The position numbers were made by a program, and so were the translations under genes. Of a stretch of DNA of 43,174 nt, positions 1 to 8,085 are shown piece by piece. The notes under the pieces are model-generated. The model did not search any database. It saw only the letters and a program-made list of their open reading frames with translations, and was not told the origin of the DNA. Every line of letters starts with the position of its first letter. Position 1 is the stretch's first letter. The DNA comes from Frigoribacterium sp. (GTDB taxonomy: Bacteria; Actinomycetota; Actinomycetes; Actinomycetales; Microbacteriaceae). The stretch lies in assembly GCA_025363205.1 (NCBI GenBank), contig JANYEI010000150.1:1-43174 (forward strand). Direction: 5' to 3'.

Positions 1-872
1 GCAACGTCTTGATGGTCGCCAAGAGCCCGTCACGCACCGCGAGAGCACCGTGGCCGTTAGGGAGGTGGACCAGCATCACAAACCGGGTTTGGCGTTCCAC
101 CAGGGTGGCGATCGCTGAGCGGCAGTTCGATCCCAAGATGAGGTCTCCCTCCCAGTGCCCGGGAATGGCACGGTCGATCACTTCGGCGGGCCGTTCACTG
201 ATCAGGATCATGTCCGGGATCTTGCCCTGACGGGCCTTTAGCCGTGGATCGCCTCGGCCGACGGATGGCGCGCCCAGTGCGGAGGTGTTGGTGCAGATCG
301 GCGCGCAGATGCCCGCGGCCCTGCACATACAGGGCCTGGTAGATGGTCTCTGGGCTCACACGCATCTCCTGCCGGTCTGCGGACGTAACGGCCAGGTGGT
401 CGCTGATCTGCTCAGGGCTCCACTTCAGACACAGTTTCGTCTGCACCACCGACGCGAGCTCGGCGTTGTCGAACTTGGACGTTTTGGGTCGCAGGCCCTG
501 TTCGGCGGCTCGTTTCTGCGCCGCATACGGAGCATATGTGCGTCGACTGGCTTACGCCGATCTGTTGCGGACCAGCTCGCGACTGATCGTCGCCGGTGAA
601 CGACCCAACTGCCGGGCGATCACACGAACCCCGCCCCCAGCCAGGTGCACATCCGCGATCTGTAACCGCTCATCCAGGCACAGATAGCGTCCCGACGATG
701 GTGGCTTGATGCGCGGGATCAGCCCGCCGGTAGCTTGGCGCCAACGCCGTCCAGTTCGTCTATTCACACCAACAGTGTCACAGGCCGCGACCAGCGTTGA
801 CCCTTCGGCCATCAACACCCAGAACCGGGCCTGCTTATCGATCAGATCCTTCTTCGACCACATCCACAACAC
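1..872 (-). pseudogene. IS30-family transposase pseudogene (in-frame stop, frameshift, partial)
   Basis: A minus-strand reading frame starting near 872 (GTG, or ATG at 863) gives an N-terminal helix-turn-helix region (AACDTVGVNRRTGRRW) and then LGRSPATISRELVRN, the conserved second HTH of IS30 transposases. A TAA at 552-554 interrupts the frame. Beyond it the same frame continues without a break (YAPYAAQKRAAEQ, then KLCLKWSPEQIS) to about 240. There a one-base shift is needed to reach the catalytic core start, [18 protein letters not shown], which holds the first Asp of the DDE triad. The frame then stays open to base 1. With a stop codon and a frameshift the gene is very unlikely to make active transposase from this copy. 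Confidence 0.8.
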
Positions 873-901
873 CTCACATCAAAACGGGGTGTTGCAACGA
901 C
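1..901 (-). mobile_element. Degenerate IS30-family insertion sequence, cut by window edge
   Basis: The segment is filled by a broken IS30-type transposase on the minus strand. The upstream end probably lies near 887-901, where GGTGTTGCAACGACC occurs just outside the start codon; similar GGTGTTGCAACGACC-like ends are familiar from actinobacterial IS30 elements (recollection, not verified). CAACACC (867-873) and GGTGTTG (888-894) form a short inverted repeat around the start. The other end lies beyond the window, so no terminal repeat pair or target duplication can be checked. Confidence 0.65.
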
Positions 902-1173
902 CGACTGAGTCCGCCCTCCATTCGAGGGACATGATACTGTTTCGTCTGCTACTAGAGCTGGAGATACCCGAACCTCCGGCCGACCCGATGGTAGTCGCTA
1001 AGAAGGTGATACCACACTTACCCCGTTGTGGGCGATGGCAGCCTGCTCTGACTCGCCATCCCGCCGCACACCCGACCCGAATCAGCCCCCCCATCACCCA
1101 GCGGGGATCTCCGTTATTCCCAGCGAACCCCGGAGAGATGCTGGGACTTACCCAACCCGAAAGCAGCCCGAAA
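873..1173. other. Gap between IS remnant and surface-protein gene
   Basis: About 300 bases without a supported gene. It holds the presumed IS terminus (887-901) and the unmapped promoter and leader of the surface-protein gene. A plus-strand reading frame in phase with the downstream gene stays open back through the IS remnant, but it is antisense to the transposase and lacks protein-like composition. Confidence 0.5.
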
Positions 1174-2949
1174 ATGCTTAAGAAACTATTGGCGGCGGTC
1201 ACAACCCTCGCTCTCGCAGTGGGGATGGTCGCCGCGACAGCGGGGACTGCCAGCGCTCACACGCCTAACGTGACGTCAACCTGTTCAACATTGACTCTCG
1301 ACCTCACGAACTACGCAGACACCGTCGTCGGTGTCGAAGGTTCGCCGGGATCACTCGCCGTCTACGAGACAGTGACCGTCATCGACAACCTGGAATCACG
1401 GGTCCATCACGAAGCCGTTGCTGATACTTACACGCACTACTCGTATACGCCGCACGGAGACGCAAGAGAGCCTCTTACGTCCTCCACTCCCGTCGAGGAC
1501 TCCAATCACTGGCAAGCAGACAATAAGAAGAAAACCGGCAACGACTTGCTGGGTCAGGCCTTCCAGCAGGGCAATGGTGTAAATTCATCTTGGTTCTTCT
1601 GGCTGAGTAACAATGACGGCAAGGATGGCTACTATGAAACAATCCCGGCAATAACCCACACCGAGCAGAAGCAGGTGAAAGAGGCCATTGAGCCTGTGGA
1701 GGCAGTAGCTGGCCACACCAACACGGTCAAGGTCGTCATCGACGGCGCAGCTGTGGAGGACACCACCTTCGGCACCACCTTCAAGAAGAGCTACGAGTAC
1801 ACGGATTCCGCAGTCGCACACGATTACACCGTCACGGTGGTGGCATGGGACGACTCGAATTACAGCTTCACGCAGTCCGGCACCAGCGTTCCCTGCCACG
1901 TTCCTCCGGTTCAGCCGGAAGCGATTGTCACTCACAGCCCGGTCAGCACGAGCGACTGTGAGGCCAAGACCGTGACCACTGTGGACACGATTTCGACCAC
2001 CACGTTCGTCCTGAACGAGTCTGAGACCGAGTACATCAAGGGTACTCCGGTCATCACGTCGGAGACCAGCACGCGGGAAATGACCGACGCAGAGGTCGCA
2101 GAGTGCCCGGTGATCGTTCCGGTCCAGCCTGAGTCGACGGTTTCTACGCGTTCTGTCTCCGTCGCCACGATTCACTGTGCAACCAGCACGGTCAATACGG
2201 TAACGGCGCACTACTCGACGACGACGACCTACGTCTACAACTCGGAGTCCAACTCCTACGATGCAGTTGTAGGTGCTGAAGTTCGCGGAGAGGACACCTC
2301 GTCAAGTCGCGCTGCGACGCTCGGAGAGTGCCCGGTGATCGTTCCAGGCAAGCCTGGGCCTGTCGTCACGAACACCTCTTCCACCACGGTTGACTGTGGC
2401 ACGACGATCGTTACTACGCGCAGCTCCACGACGACCGTCGATTACAAACTGGTGAGTAACGTATGGGTGAAGCAAGCACCGGTCACCGTTCAGGATCCGG
2501 ACATCACTCGGGCAGCTACCGACGCTGAGTGTCATGTGACCACGTTTGCGCTAGTCACGCCGGTCGTCACCAGCGTGGACCGCACCTGCACAGTGAACGG
2601 CTCGTACTCCCTCGGTGTAGTCGACGGTGTCATCTACACAGTGAACGGCACGGTCCAGCAGCCGGGCACCTACCAGGTGTCTACTGCCAAGACCGTCAAT
2701 GTGGTCGCGAGTCTCACGTCAGCCGATTTCGGTTTCGAACAGGGAGTGGAGGCTGTCCGCAACCTGACGTTCACCGACCCGAAGAACTGTGGGGAGCTCG
2801 CCACGCTCGCTCTCCCCGGATCTAACGGCACGCTCGCCTTCACCGGATCCAACGGCACTCTCGCCGGTGGCCTCCTGCTCGGCCTGATCTTCATGATCTT
2901 CGGCGCCGGAGCCATGACGGTGAATCGCGTCCGCAGGCGCACTAACTGA
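1174..2949 (+). CDS. Secreted, sortase-anchored repeat surface protein (LAFTG)
   Basis: 591 residues from ATG 1174, chosen because it begins a clean signal peptide: MLKKLL, a hydrophobic core, and cleavage near ASA-H at residue 28. Residues about 30-240 are a unique Thr/Ser-rich domain (contains WFFWLSNNDG). Three diverged repeats of about 65-75 residues follow, starting near 243, 315 and 390. Each opens with V-P-x-x-P and has a Cys near its start (SDCEAKT, IHCATST, VDCGTT) and one near its end (AECP, GECP, AECHV), suggesting one disulfide per repeat. The C-terminus has LAFTG (554-558), a hydrophobic helix and RVRRR, the layout of a class E sortase (LAXTG) substrate. No known adhesin or enzyme domain was recognised. 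GC content looks lower than in the downstream genes, and a broken IS lies upstream, which hints at transfer. Confidence 0.85.
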   Translation: MLKKLLAAVTTLALAVGMVAATAGTASAHTPNVTSTCSTLTLDLTNYADTVVGVEGSPGSLAVYETVTVIDNLESRVHHEAVADTYTHYSYTPHGDAREPLTSSTPVEDSNHWQADNKKKTGNDLLGQAFQQGNGVNSSWFFWLSNNDGKDGYYETIPAITHTEQKQVKEAIEPVEAVAGHTNTVKVVIDGAAVEDTTFGTTFKKSYEYTDSAVAHDYTVTVVAWDDSNYSFTQSGTSVPCHVPPVQPEAIVTHSPVSTSDCEAKTVTTVDTISTTTFVLNESETEYIKGTPVITSETSTREMTDAEVAECPVIVPVQPESTVSTRSVSVATIHCATSTVNTVTAHYSTTTTYVYNSESNSYDAVVGAEVRGEDTSSSRAATLGECPVIVPGKPGPVVTNTSSTTVDCGTTIVTTRSSTTTVDYKLVSNVWVKQAPVTVQDPDITRAATDAECHVTTFALVTPVVTSVDRTCTVNGSYSLGVVDGVIYTVNGTVQQPGTYQVSTAKTVNVVASLTSADFGFEQGVEAVRNLTFTDPKNCGELATLALPGSNGTLAFTGSNGTLAGGLLLGLIFMIFGAGAMTVNRVRRRTN

Positions 2950-2967
2950 TCCTCAACCAGTAGCACC

Positions 2968-3008
2968 GGATGCCCCGGCTCCTCTCTTCGCGGAGGGCCG
3001 GGGCATCC
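2968..3008 (+). terminator. Hairpin after surface-protein gene
   Basis: GGATGCCCCGGC (2968-2979) pairs with GCCGGGGCATCC (2997-3008), 19 bases after the stop codon. The stem is 12 bp and perfect, with a loop of 17 bases and no T tail, as is common in actinobacteria. Confidence 0.7.
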
Positions 3009-3097
3009 CGTGTTTCCGGCTGGGCGGTTTGTGTGAGCGCGACGCTGTCTCGGCCATGCTCGCGGGCCGGACTCGGCAGTCTCGTGATCCGCGGGGA

Positions 3098-3166
3098 GGG
3101 AGGGAAATCTGTCCCTAAAGCGAAAATCTCCCTCTATCGGGTGTTGATCCGCAAAAAGTCCCTCCC
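3098..3166 (-). repeat. 69-bp GGGAGGG/CCCTCCC element, copy 1
   Basis: Exactly 69 bases, starting with GGGAGGG and ending with CCCTCCC. On the minus strand it contains GGGACTTTTTGC, CAACACCC, GAGGGAGATTTTCGC and AGGGACA in the order shared with the other four copies. Confidence 0.85.
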
Positions 3167-3272
3167 GCGGGAAGGGATCGGGGCGGCGCGGGCTACCCCG
3201 CTGTCAGCTTTTAGGCGAGACGCCCCTCGAGCGCAGCCCGGCAGCCTCGATGGTCTTCGGCAAGGACGGGAC

Positions 3273-3341
3273 GGGAGGGATATCTGTCCCAGAGGCGAAA
3301 ATGTCCCTCCATCGGGTGTTGATCCGCCAAAAGTCCCTCCC
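3273..3341 (-). repeat. 69-bp element, copy 2
   Basis: Exactly 69 bases with the same terminal GGGAGGG and CCCTCCC, and the same internal blocks as copy 1 on the minus strand (CAACACCCGATGGAGGGAC, ATTTTCGCC, GGGACA). Confidence 0.85.
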
Positions 3342-3446
3342 GCGCAAAGGGATCGGGCGGCGCGGGCCACCCCGCTGTCAGCTTTCACGCGACACGCTCC
3401 TCGAGCGCAGCCCGGCAGCCTTGATGGTCCCCGGCCGGGACGGGAA

Positions 3447-3515
3447 GGGAGGGAAATCTGTCCCAGAGGCGAAAATCTCCCTCCATCGGGTGTGGATTCG
3501 GAAAAATCCCCTCCC
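3447..3515 (-). repeat. 69-bp element, copy 3
   Basis: Exactly 69 bases. It differs from copies 1 and 2 mainly at the side nearest hemA (GGGGATTTTTCCGAATCC on the minus strand) and keeps the central CACCCGATGGAGGGAG and the terminal G/C tracts. Confidence 0.85.
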
Positions 3516-3582
3516 GCGGGGCGGGGCGGGGAGGGAGCGGAGTGCAGCCGGAGGGCGGCACGAATCGCCCCGCCGTCAGCCG

Positions 3583-4869
3583 TTAGGCGAGACGTTCCTC
3601 GGGGAGGACACTGGCGGGGCAGGTTGCCACGCGCGGCGCTTCGACGCCGAAGAGCGAGGTGACCGCAGCGCTGAAGGCGTCACCCTCGCCGGCCCGGGCG
3701 AGCTCCCGGGCGCGAACCGAGGGAGTGTGCAGCAGCACTCCCGCGAGGTGGCGAAGGGCCGCTTCGATACGGCCGTCGGCGTCGCCCCGAGCGCGAGCGC
3801 GCTCAATCTCGGCGTCAAGCAGGCCGAAGACATGAGTACGAAGAGCCACGACCGACGGCGCGAGCTGATGCTCCGCGGTTGTCGCGGCGAATTCGGTGGC
3901 CGCGTTCACAACCAAGGCACGGGCATCCGTCGTCGCGGTCAGTTCTTCGAGCGGGGCGTGCAGGCTGATTGTCTCGAGGTCGAGGAGTTCGGTTCCTGGC
4001 ACTGTGGCGACATCCGGATGCACGTTGCGGGGCAGTCCGAGGTCGATCACGATGCGCCGCTGGGTGCCAGCCGAAGGGAGCGGGGAGAGCTGGGCTGCCG
4101 TGACGACGGGCGCGGCCGATGTGGTGCAGGTGATCACGACATCCGCTGCGGCGAGGGCAGCGATGAGGTCGACGCTCGCGGTGAGGCCGAGGCGGAGGGC
4201 GAAGCGCGCTGCGCGTCCGGACGGCGAAAACACCGTGACATCCTCGGCGCCGCGATCGCGCAGGGCGGCGACAGTTGTCGCAGCGTACTGCCCGGTGCCG
4301 ACGATCAGCACCCTCGTGCGAGACCAGTCCGCGATCCGACTGGAAGCGAGCTCAAGCCCGAGTCGCACGAGCGATCGCCCGGCCCCACCGATTGCGGTCT
4401 GGTTCTTCACCTCACGTGACGTGTTGGCCGCCTTCTGGAAGAGGCGTTCGAGACCGGATGACGTTGTGCCTGCCGCGCGGGCACGCTCCAGAGCACGGCG
4501 CACCTGCCCGGAGATCTCGTCTTCGCCCACGATCACCGACTCGAGTCCGGAGCTCACGGCGAAGAGATGCTGCGCGACGGCATTGCCGCTGAGCACAGTC
4601 ACCGCGCTGAGCAGGGCTGCGGGGTCGATGCCGCTCGCGGCGCTGATCACCCGTACCGAGTTTTCCACCGCGACGGCGGTGGCAGAGGTGAGGGGCTCGT
4701 CGATCTCGAGATAGGCCTCGAAACGATTACAGGTGGCGAGAACGACCGCTCCGGAAACGGAGTCGCCATCATTCACGAGGATGCCCGCCGCCTGGGGTGC
4801 GCCAATCGAGAGCTTCTCGAGAATCTCGAAGCTCGCGTTGCGATGGTTGGCGGTCAGACACAGAAGCAT
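3583..4869 (-). CDS. hemA: Glutamyl-tRNA reductase
   Basis: 428 residues, the usual length of this family. It reduces glutamyl-tRNA(Glu) to glutamate-1-semialdehyde with NADPH, the first committed step of C5 haem synthesis in the cytoplasm. The catalytic Cys47 lies in [21 protein letters not shown] (about 115-127) and the Rossmann segment [17 protein letters not shown] (about 187-203) mark the catalytic and NADPH domains. The C-terminal dimerisation helix is present. The gene is divergent from hemE across 75 bases, so the haem pathway is expressed both ways from one promoter region. The last codons are partly duplicated in the array downstream. The start has no Shine-Dalgarno sequence but sits 6 bases after TAGGCT, consistent with a leaderless mRNA. 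Confidence 0.95.
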   Translation of the reverse strand: MLLCLTANHRNASFEILEKLSIGAPQAAGILVNDGDSVSGAVVLATCNRFEAYLEIDEPLTSATAVAVENSVRVISAASGIDPAALLSAVTVLSGNAVAQHLFAVSSGLESVIVGEDEISGQVRRALERARAAGTTSSGLERLFQKAANTSREVKNQTAIGGAGRSLVRLGLELASSRIADWSRTRVLIVGTGQYAATTVAALRDRGAEDVTVFSPSGRAARFALRLGLTASVDLIAALAAADVVITCTTSAAPVVTAAQLSPLPSAGTQRRIVIDLGLPRNVHPDVATVPGTELLDLETISLHAPLEELTATTDARALVVNAATEFAATTAEHQLAPSVVALRTHVFGLLDAEIERARARGDADGRIEAALRHLAGVLLHTPSVRARELARAGEGDAFSAAVTSLFGVEAPRVATCPASVLPEERLA

Positions 4870-4881
4870 CCCACCAGCCTA
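4870..4881 (-). promoter_or_regulatory. -10 box of a leaderless hemA transcript
   Basis: TAGGCT (4876-4881, minus strand), then exactly six bases (GGTGGG), then the hemA ATG. With the -10 box ending at -7, transcription would start on the A of the start codon. Confidence 0.6.
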
Positions 4882-4931
4882 CGTCGAGCGATGGGGATCG
4901 AGTAGCGTACGGCACTCCCAGCCCGTTCGCT

Positions 4932-4944
4932 CATACTTAATCAC
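4932..4944 (+). promoter_or_regulatory. Possible hemE -10 box
   Basis: CATACT (4932-4937) lies seven bases before the GTG of hemE, and no Shine-Dalgarno sequence is visible. This would give a leaderless or one-base-leader mRNA. It matches the TANNNT pattern less well than the hemA box does. Confidence 0.35.
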
Positions 4945-6015
4945 GTGAACCTCCCAGCCAGCCACCCCCTGATTGACGGCCGCACGGCTGATTCGCCGCT
5001 CATTCGCGCCTATCGCGGCGATCGTCCGTCCACCACTCCGGTGTGGTTCATGCGCCAGGCTGGCCGCTCGCTGCCCGAATACCGTGCCCTCCGGGTCGGC
5101 ACCAAGATGCTCGACGCCTGCCTGGATCCCGAACTGTCGAGCGAGATCACCCTGCAGCCCGTGCGACGCCACGGGGTGGATGCGGGCATCTTCTTCAGCG
5201 ACATCGTCGTGCCGCTGAAGCTCGCCGGCGTCGATGTCAACATCGTCCCCGGCCGCGGTCCGGTGCTTGGCTCTCCGATTCGCACCGCGGCGGATGTTGC
5301 GGCCCTCCGCCGCCTCGACCCGGATGCCCTCACCCCCATCACCGAGGGCGTCGCCCTCGCCGTCGCGGAGCTCGGCAGCACTCCCCTGATCGGATTCGCC
5401 GGCGCTCCGTTCACTCTCGCCGCGTATCTCGTCGAGGGCGGTCCGTCCAAGGACCACCTGCGGGCCCGCGCCCTGATGCATGCCGACCCGCCGACCTGGG
5501 ATGCCCTGCTCGGTTGGGCGGCGGATGTCACCGGAGCCTTCCTTCGCGCACAGGTGCTCGCGGGAGCGAGCGCGGTGCAGCTGTTCGATTCCTGGGTGGG
5601 GTCGCTCTCAGTTTCGGATTACGAGAGCCGAGTCGCGCCCTTCTCCCATCGGGCGATCACGCACGTGACAGACCTCGGTATTCCCGTGGTGCACTTCGGA
5701 GTGGGCACCGGCGAGCTGCTGCGCTCGATGCACGCGATCGGAGCCGACGTGATGGGCGTCGACGACCGCATCCCGCTTGACGAAGCATCCGCTCGCCTTG
5801 GCGCCGCCGTACCGCTGCAGGGCAACATCAACCCGGCGCTGCTCACGGCACCCTGGCCGGTGCTGAAAGCCCACGTGCTCGACGTGATGGCCCGCGGCCG
5901 ATCGGCCACGTCACACGTGCTCAACCTCGGCCATGGGGTCCCTCCGGAAACCGATCCCGATGTGCTCACGCGCATCGTGCAGCTCGCCCACGCACCGGCC
6001 ATCGCGCATGCCTAG
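4945..6015 (+). CDS. hemE: Uroporphyrinogen decarboxylase
   Basis: 356 residues from GTG 4945. It decarboxylates the four acetate side chains of uroporphyrinogen III to give coproporphyrinogen III. The family signature PVWFMRQAGRSLPEYR lies at residues 32-47, with Arg37 and Arg41 as substrate-binding residues, and SDIVVP (85-90) carries the conserved Asp86. LFDSWVGSLS and NLGHGVPPETDP near the C-terminus are further family blocks. It is the first gene of the plus-strand haem chain and overlaps the next gene by 8 bases, implying translational coupling. Confidence 0.96.
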   Translation: MNLPASHPLIDGRTADSPLIRAYRGDRPSTTPVWFMRQAGRSLPEYRALRVGTKMLDACLDPELSSEITLQPVRRHGVDAGIFFSDIVVPLKLAGVDVNIVPGRGPVLGSPIRTAADVAALRRLDPDALTPITEGVALAVAELGSTPLIGFAGAPFTLAAYLVEGGPSKDHLRARALMHADPPTWDALLGWAADVTGAFLRAQVLAGASAVQLFDSWVGSLSVSDYESRVAPFSHRAITHVTDLGIPVVHFGVGTGELLRSMHAIGADVMGVDDRIPLDEASARLGAAVPLQGNINPALLTAPWPVLKAHVLDVMARGRSATSHVLNLGHGVPPETDPDVLTRIVQLAHAPAIAHA

Positions 6016-7288
6016 CGCGATCGTCGTCGGAGGAGGAATCGCCGGGCTCGTGATGGCCCGCGATCTCGTGCTCGGCGGCCTCGACGTCACGCTCATCGAG
6101 GCCTCCGGCCACCTCGGCGGCAAGATCGCCCGTCACACGGTGGCGGGACTGGCGCTGGATGCGGGCGCCGAGAGCTTCGCCACCCGCCGCAACACCGTGG
6201 CCGAACTTGCCCGCCAGCTCGGACTCGAGTCCGAAATCACCCCTCCGAATCCGCAGGGAGCATGGCTTCAGACCGCGGAGGGCCGCGCTTATCCGCTGCC
6301 TCGCACCGGCATTCTCGGCATCCCCGGCACTCCATTGGCGGCTGATGTGATCGCGGTCATCGGGTTTTGGGCGTCGTTGCGCGGCCAGCTCGATCAGCTG
6401 ATACTCGGATTCGCCGCATCCAAGGAACGCAATCTCGGGCGGCTGGTGCGCCGCCGGATGGGCCGACGGGTGCTCGAACGGCTGGTCGCGCCCGTGACCC
6501 TTGGCATCCACTCGCGGCATCCCGACGAACTCGATGTGGATGTCGTCGCGCCCGGACTGCGTGCGGCGATGCTCGCCACCGGATCGCTCTCGCACGGTGT
6601 GCGCAGGATGCGCGATGCCGCGCCGGCGGGCACGGCCGTCTCCGGAATCGTCGGCGGGATGTATTGCCTGATCGAAGCCCTGACCCGCGATCTCGAGCGC
6701 TTCGGCGTGACGGTGCGCCTCAACTCGCCGGTCGCCGCGGTGGATGCGTCGGGCGTCACGCTGGTTGATGGTGAAGTTCTTGAGGCGGATTACGTCGTGC
6801 TGGCGACCTCGTTGCGGCCTGCCGGTTCGGCGGCGATCGTGCTCGCGACACTCGTGGTGGATGCACCGGAGCTCGATGCTGCGCCGCGGGGAACCGGCGT
6901 GCTGGTGGCGCGCGACCCCATGCACCCCGAGCTTCGGGCGAAGGCCCTCACGCACGCCACTGCCAAGTGGAGCTGGCTCGCCGCGCAGGTGCCGCCGCAC
7001 CGCCACGTGCTGAGACTGTCCTATGACGCGGCGGCAGCGGCAGCGGTCAGCGATGCGCAGCTGCGCGGTACCGCCCTGCGCGATGCCGGCGCCCTGCTGG
7101 GAGTGGCCTTGTCCGAGGCATCCGTCGTCGCGTTCGCACGGGTGGAATGGAGCGCGCCGTCGAGCCGCCCTGAGGCCGTTGACGGTGTGATCTTCATCGG
7201 TGAAGGCGTGGCGGGCACGGGTCTCGCGGCCGTCATCGCCCAGGTGCGGGTCGAATCTGGACGTTTACTGGAAGAGGTAGAGGCCTAG
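6008..7288 (+). CDS. hemY: Coproporphyrinogen III oxidase (protoporphyrinogen oxidase family, HemY/CgoX)
   Basis: 426 residues from ATG 6008, which overlaps the hemE stop. It starts with an FAD-binding fold (SAIVVGGGIAGLVMARDL, GxGxxG at 8-13, followed by VTLIEAS) and ends with the family's FAD-contact block VIFIGEGVAGTGLAAVI. The family oxidises protoporphyrinogen IX or coproporphyrinogen III. Because a coproheme decarboxylase and a [2Fe-2S]-type ferrochelatase lie in the same chain and no HemN/HemF is present here, the likely substrate is coproporphyrinogen III (inference). The alternative names hemG and cgoX are used for the same family. Confidence 0.93.
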   Translation: MPSAIVVGGGIAGLVMARDLVLGGLDVTLIEASGHLGGKIARHTVAGLALDAGAESFATRRNTVAELARQLGLESEITPPNPQGAWLQTAEGRAYPLPRTGILGIPGTPLAADVIAVIGFWASLRGQLDQLILGFAASKERNLGRLVRRRMGRRVLERLVAPVTLGIHSRHPDELDVDVVAPGLRAAMLATGSLSHGVRRMRDAAPAGTAVSGIVGGMYCLIEALTRDLERFGVTVRLNSPVAAVDASGVTLVDGEVLEADYVVLATSLRPAGSAAIVLATLVVDAPELDAAPRGTGVLVARDPMHPELRAKALTHATAKWSWLAAQVPPHRHVLRLSYDAAAAAAVSDAQLRGTALRDAGALLGVALSEASVVAFARVEWSAPSSRPEAVDGVIFIGEGVAGTGLAAVIAQVRVESGRLLEEVEA

Positions 7289-7320
7289 CCCTCGGGGGCT
7301 ACTGTGGAAGTCCACGCCGG

Positions 7321-7339
7321 TTATATGCCCGATCGGGCA
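7321..7339 (+). promoter_or_regulatory. Palindromic operator candidate next to a TTATAT box
   Basis: A perfect 14-bp palindrome TGCCCGATCGGGCA (7326-7339) overlaps the end of TTATAT (7321-7326), which could be a -10 box. It lies 20 bases before the next start codon. This suggests an internal, regulated promoter for the small membrane protein genes inside the haem cluster. Confidence 0.4.
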
Positions 7340-7359
7340 CGCGAAGGACGGAGCACATC

Positions 7360-7668
7360 ATGCGAGGCAAATTGCTGCTCGTGGTCGGACTGGCCGCTGG
7401 CTATGTGCTTGGCGCCAAAGCCGGACGCGGTCGCTACGACGCCATCAAGCGCGTGACCGGCAAATTCTGGGGCGATCCCCGCGTACAACGACAGGTGCAA
7501 AACGTCGAAGGACGCGCCAAGGAGTTCGCCAAGGACAAGGCGCCGGAGGTGGTCGACTTCCTGAGCGACGGGGCTAAGAAGATCGTATCGAAGGTGAGCC
7601 GATCGAAGTCGACGCCAGCCACGCGCTCCGCGACGGCAGCCGAGTCGGCTTCCGCCAGCGATAAGTAG
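7360..7668 (+). CDS. Small YtxH-like membrane protein
   Basis: 102 residues with a ribosome-binding site (GAAGGACGGAG) before ATG 7360. The N-terminus MRGKLLLVVGLAAGYVLGAKAGRGRYD is one membrane segment followed by a Gly/basic stretch, as in YtxH-type proteins. The rest is charged and likely helical, with a Ser/Ala/Thr-rich tail. The function is unknown. It heads a group of three small membrane-protein genes set within the haem cluster. Family assignment rests on the GYVLGAKAGRGRYDAI block. Confidence 0.75.
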   Translation: MRGKLLLVVGLAAGYVLGAKAGRGRYDAIKRVTGKFWGDPRVQRQVQNVEGRAKEFAKDKAPEVVDFLSDGAKKIVSKVSRSKSTPATRSATAAESASASDK

Positions 7669-7674
7669 GCCGTC

Positions 7675-8085
7675 GTGAACGACGACGCCACGGCACGCAA
7701 GTCTCTCTTCTCCCTCATCGCCGACCTGCCGAGACTTGTTATCGGGCAGGTCAAAAACGAGATCGAGCAGCTCAAAGGCGAGCTCATCGCGAAAATCAAG
7801 CATGCGGGCATCGGTGTTGGACTGTTCGCTGCGGCGGGATTCATCGCCTTTTTCCTCTTCGCCGTACTCATCGCGGCCGCGGTGCTTGGCTTGGCGACCG
7901 CACTGCCGGGCTGGCTGGCCGCGCTCATCGTGGCCGGCATCCTGCTGGTGATCGTGGTGATCCTCGTGCTGGCCGGCCTTCGCCAGGTGAAGCAGGGAGT
8001 TCCGCCTGCCCCCACCGAAACGATCAAGAGCGTGAAGAAAGACGTCAACGTGATCAAAGGCCTGGGCAAAAAGGAGATCCGATGA
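7675..8085 (+). CDS. Phage-holin-superfamily membrane protein (YqjE/DUF1469-like)
   Basis: 136 residues from GTG 7675, six bases after the previous stop codon. An amphipathic N-terminus (LPRLVIGQVKNEIEQLKGEL) precedes two hydrophobic hairpin segments (about 44-70 and 77-102), then a Lys-rich cytoplasmic tail. This matches the Phage_holin_3_6 group, which is chromosomal in actinobacteria and includes E. coli YqjE; it is not evidence of a prophage. It overlaps the next gene by 4 bases (ATGA). Its role is probably membrane or envelope stress (inference). Confidence 0.8.
   Translation: MNDDATARKSLFSLIADLPRLVIGQVKNEIEQLKGELIAKIKHAGIGVGLFAAAGFIAFFLFAVLIAAAVLGLATALPGWLAALIVAGILLVIVVILVLAGLRQVKQGVPPAPTETIKSVKKDVNVIKGLGKKEIR

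Larger units (their letters stand above)
3098..3600 (-). repeat. Tandem array of ~175-bp units overlapping the hemA 3' end
   Basis: Two units with a spacing of 175 and 174 bases, plus a third diverged and longer unit, fill the convergent space between the surface-protein gene and hemA. Each unit holds a 69-bp element and a spacer. The spacers at 3211 and 3385 repeat, with changes, the sequence TTAGGCGAGACG-N2-CCTCG that forms the last codons and stop of hemA at 3583. The array therefore seems to have arisen by duplication of the hemA tail together with the element downstream of it. No plausible protein is encoded; the reading frames through it are compositionally repeat-driven. Confidence 0.8.

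Noticed and set aside
706-1173. Upstream extension of the surface protein
   Set aside because: It would be antisense to the IS transposase and would bury the clear signal peptide at residue 157.
3098-3515. Array of spaced repeats as a possible CRISPR
   Set aside because: The repeats are 69 bp within 175-bp near-identical units. Spacers are also repeated rather than unique, and no cas gene is near.
3250-4419. Plus-strand frame across the tandem array and hemA
   Set aside because: It is repeat-derived, then antisense to hemA.
7675-8085. Holin-like protein as a sign of a prophage
   Set aside because: This family is a chromosomal housekeeping family in actinobacteria, and no lysis or structural phage genes are present.
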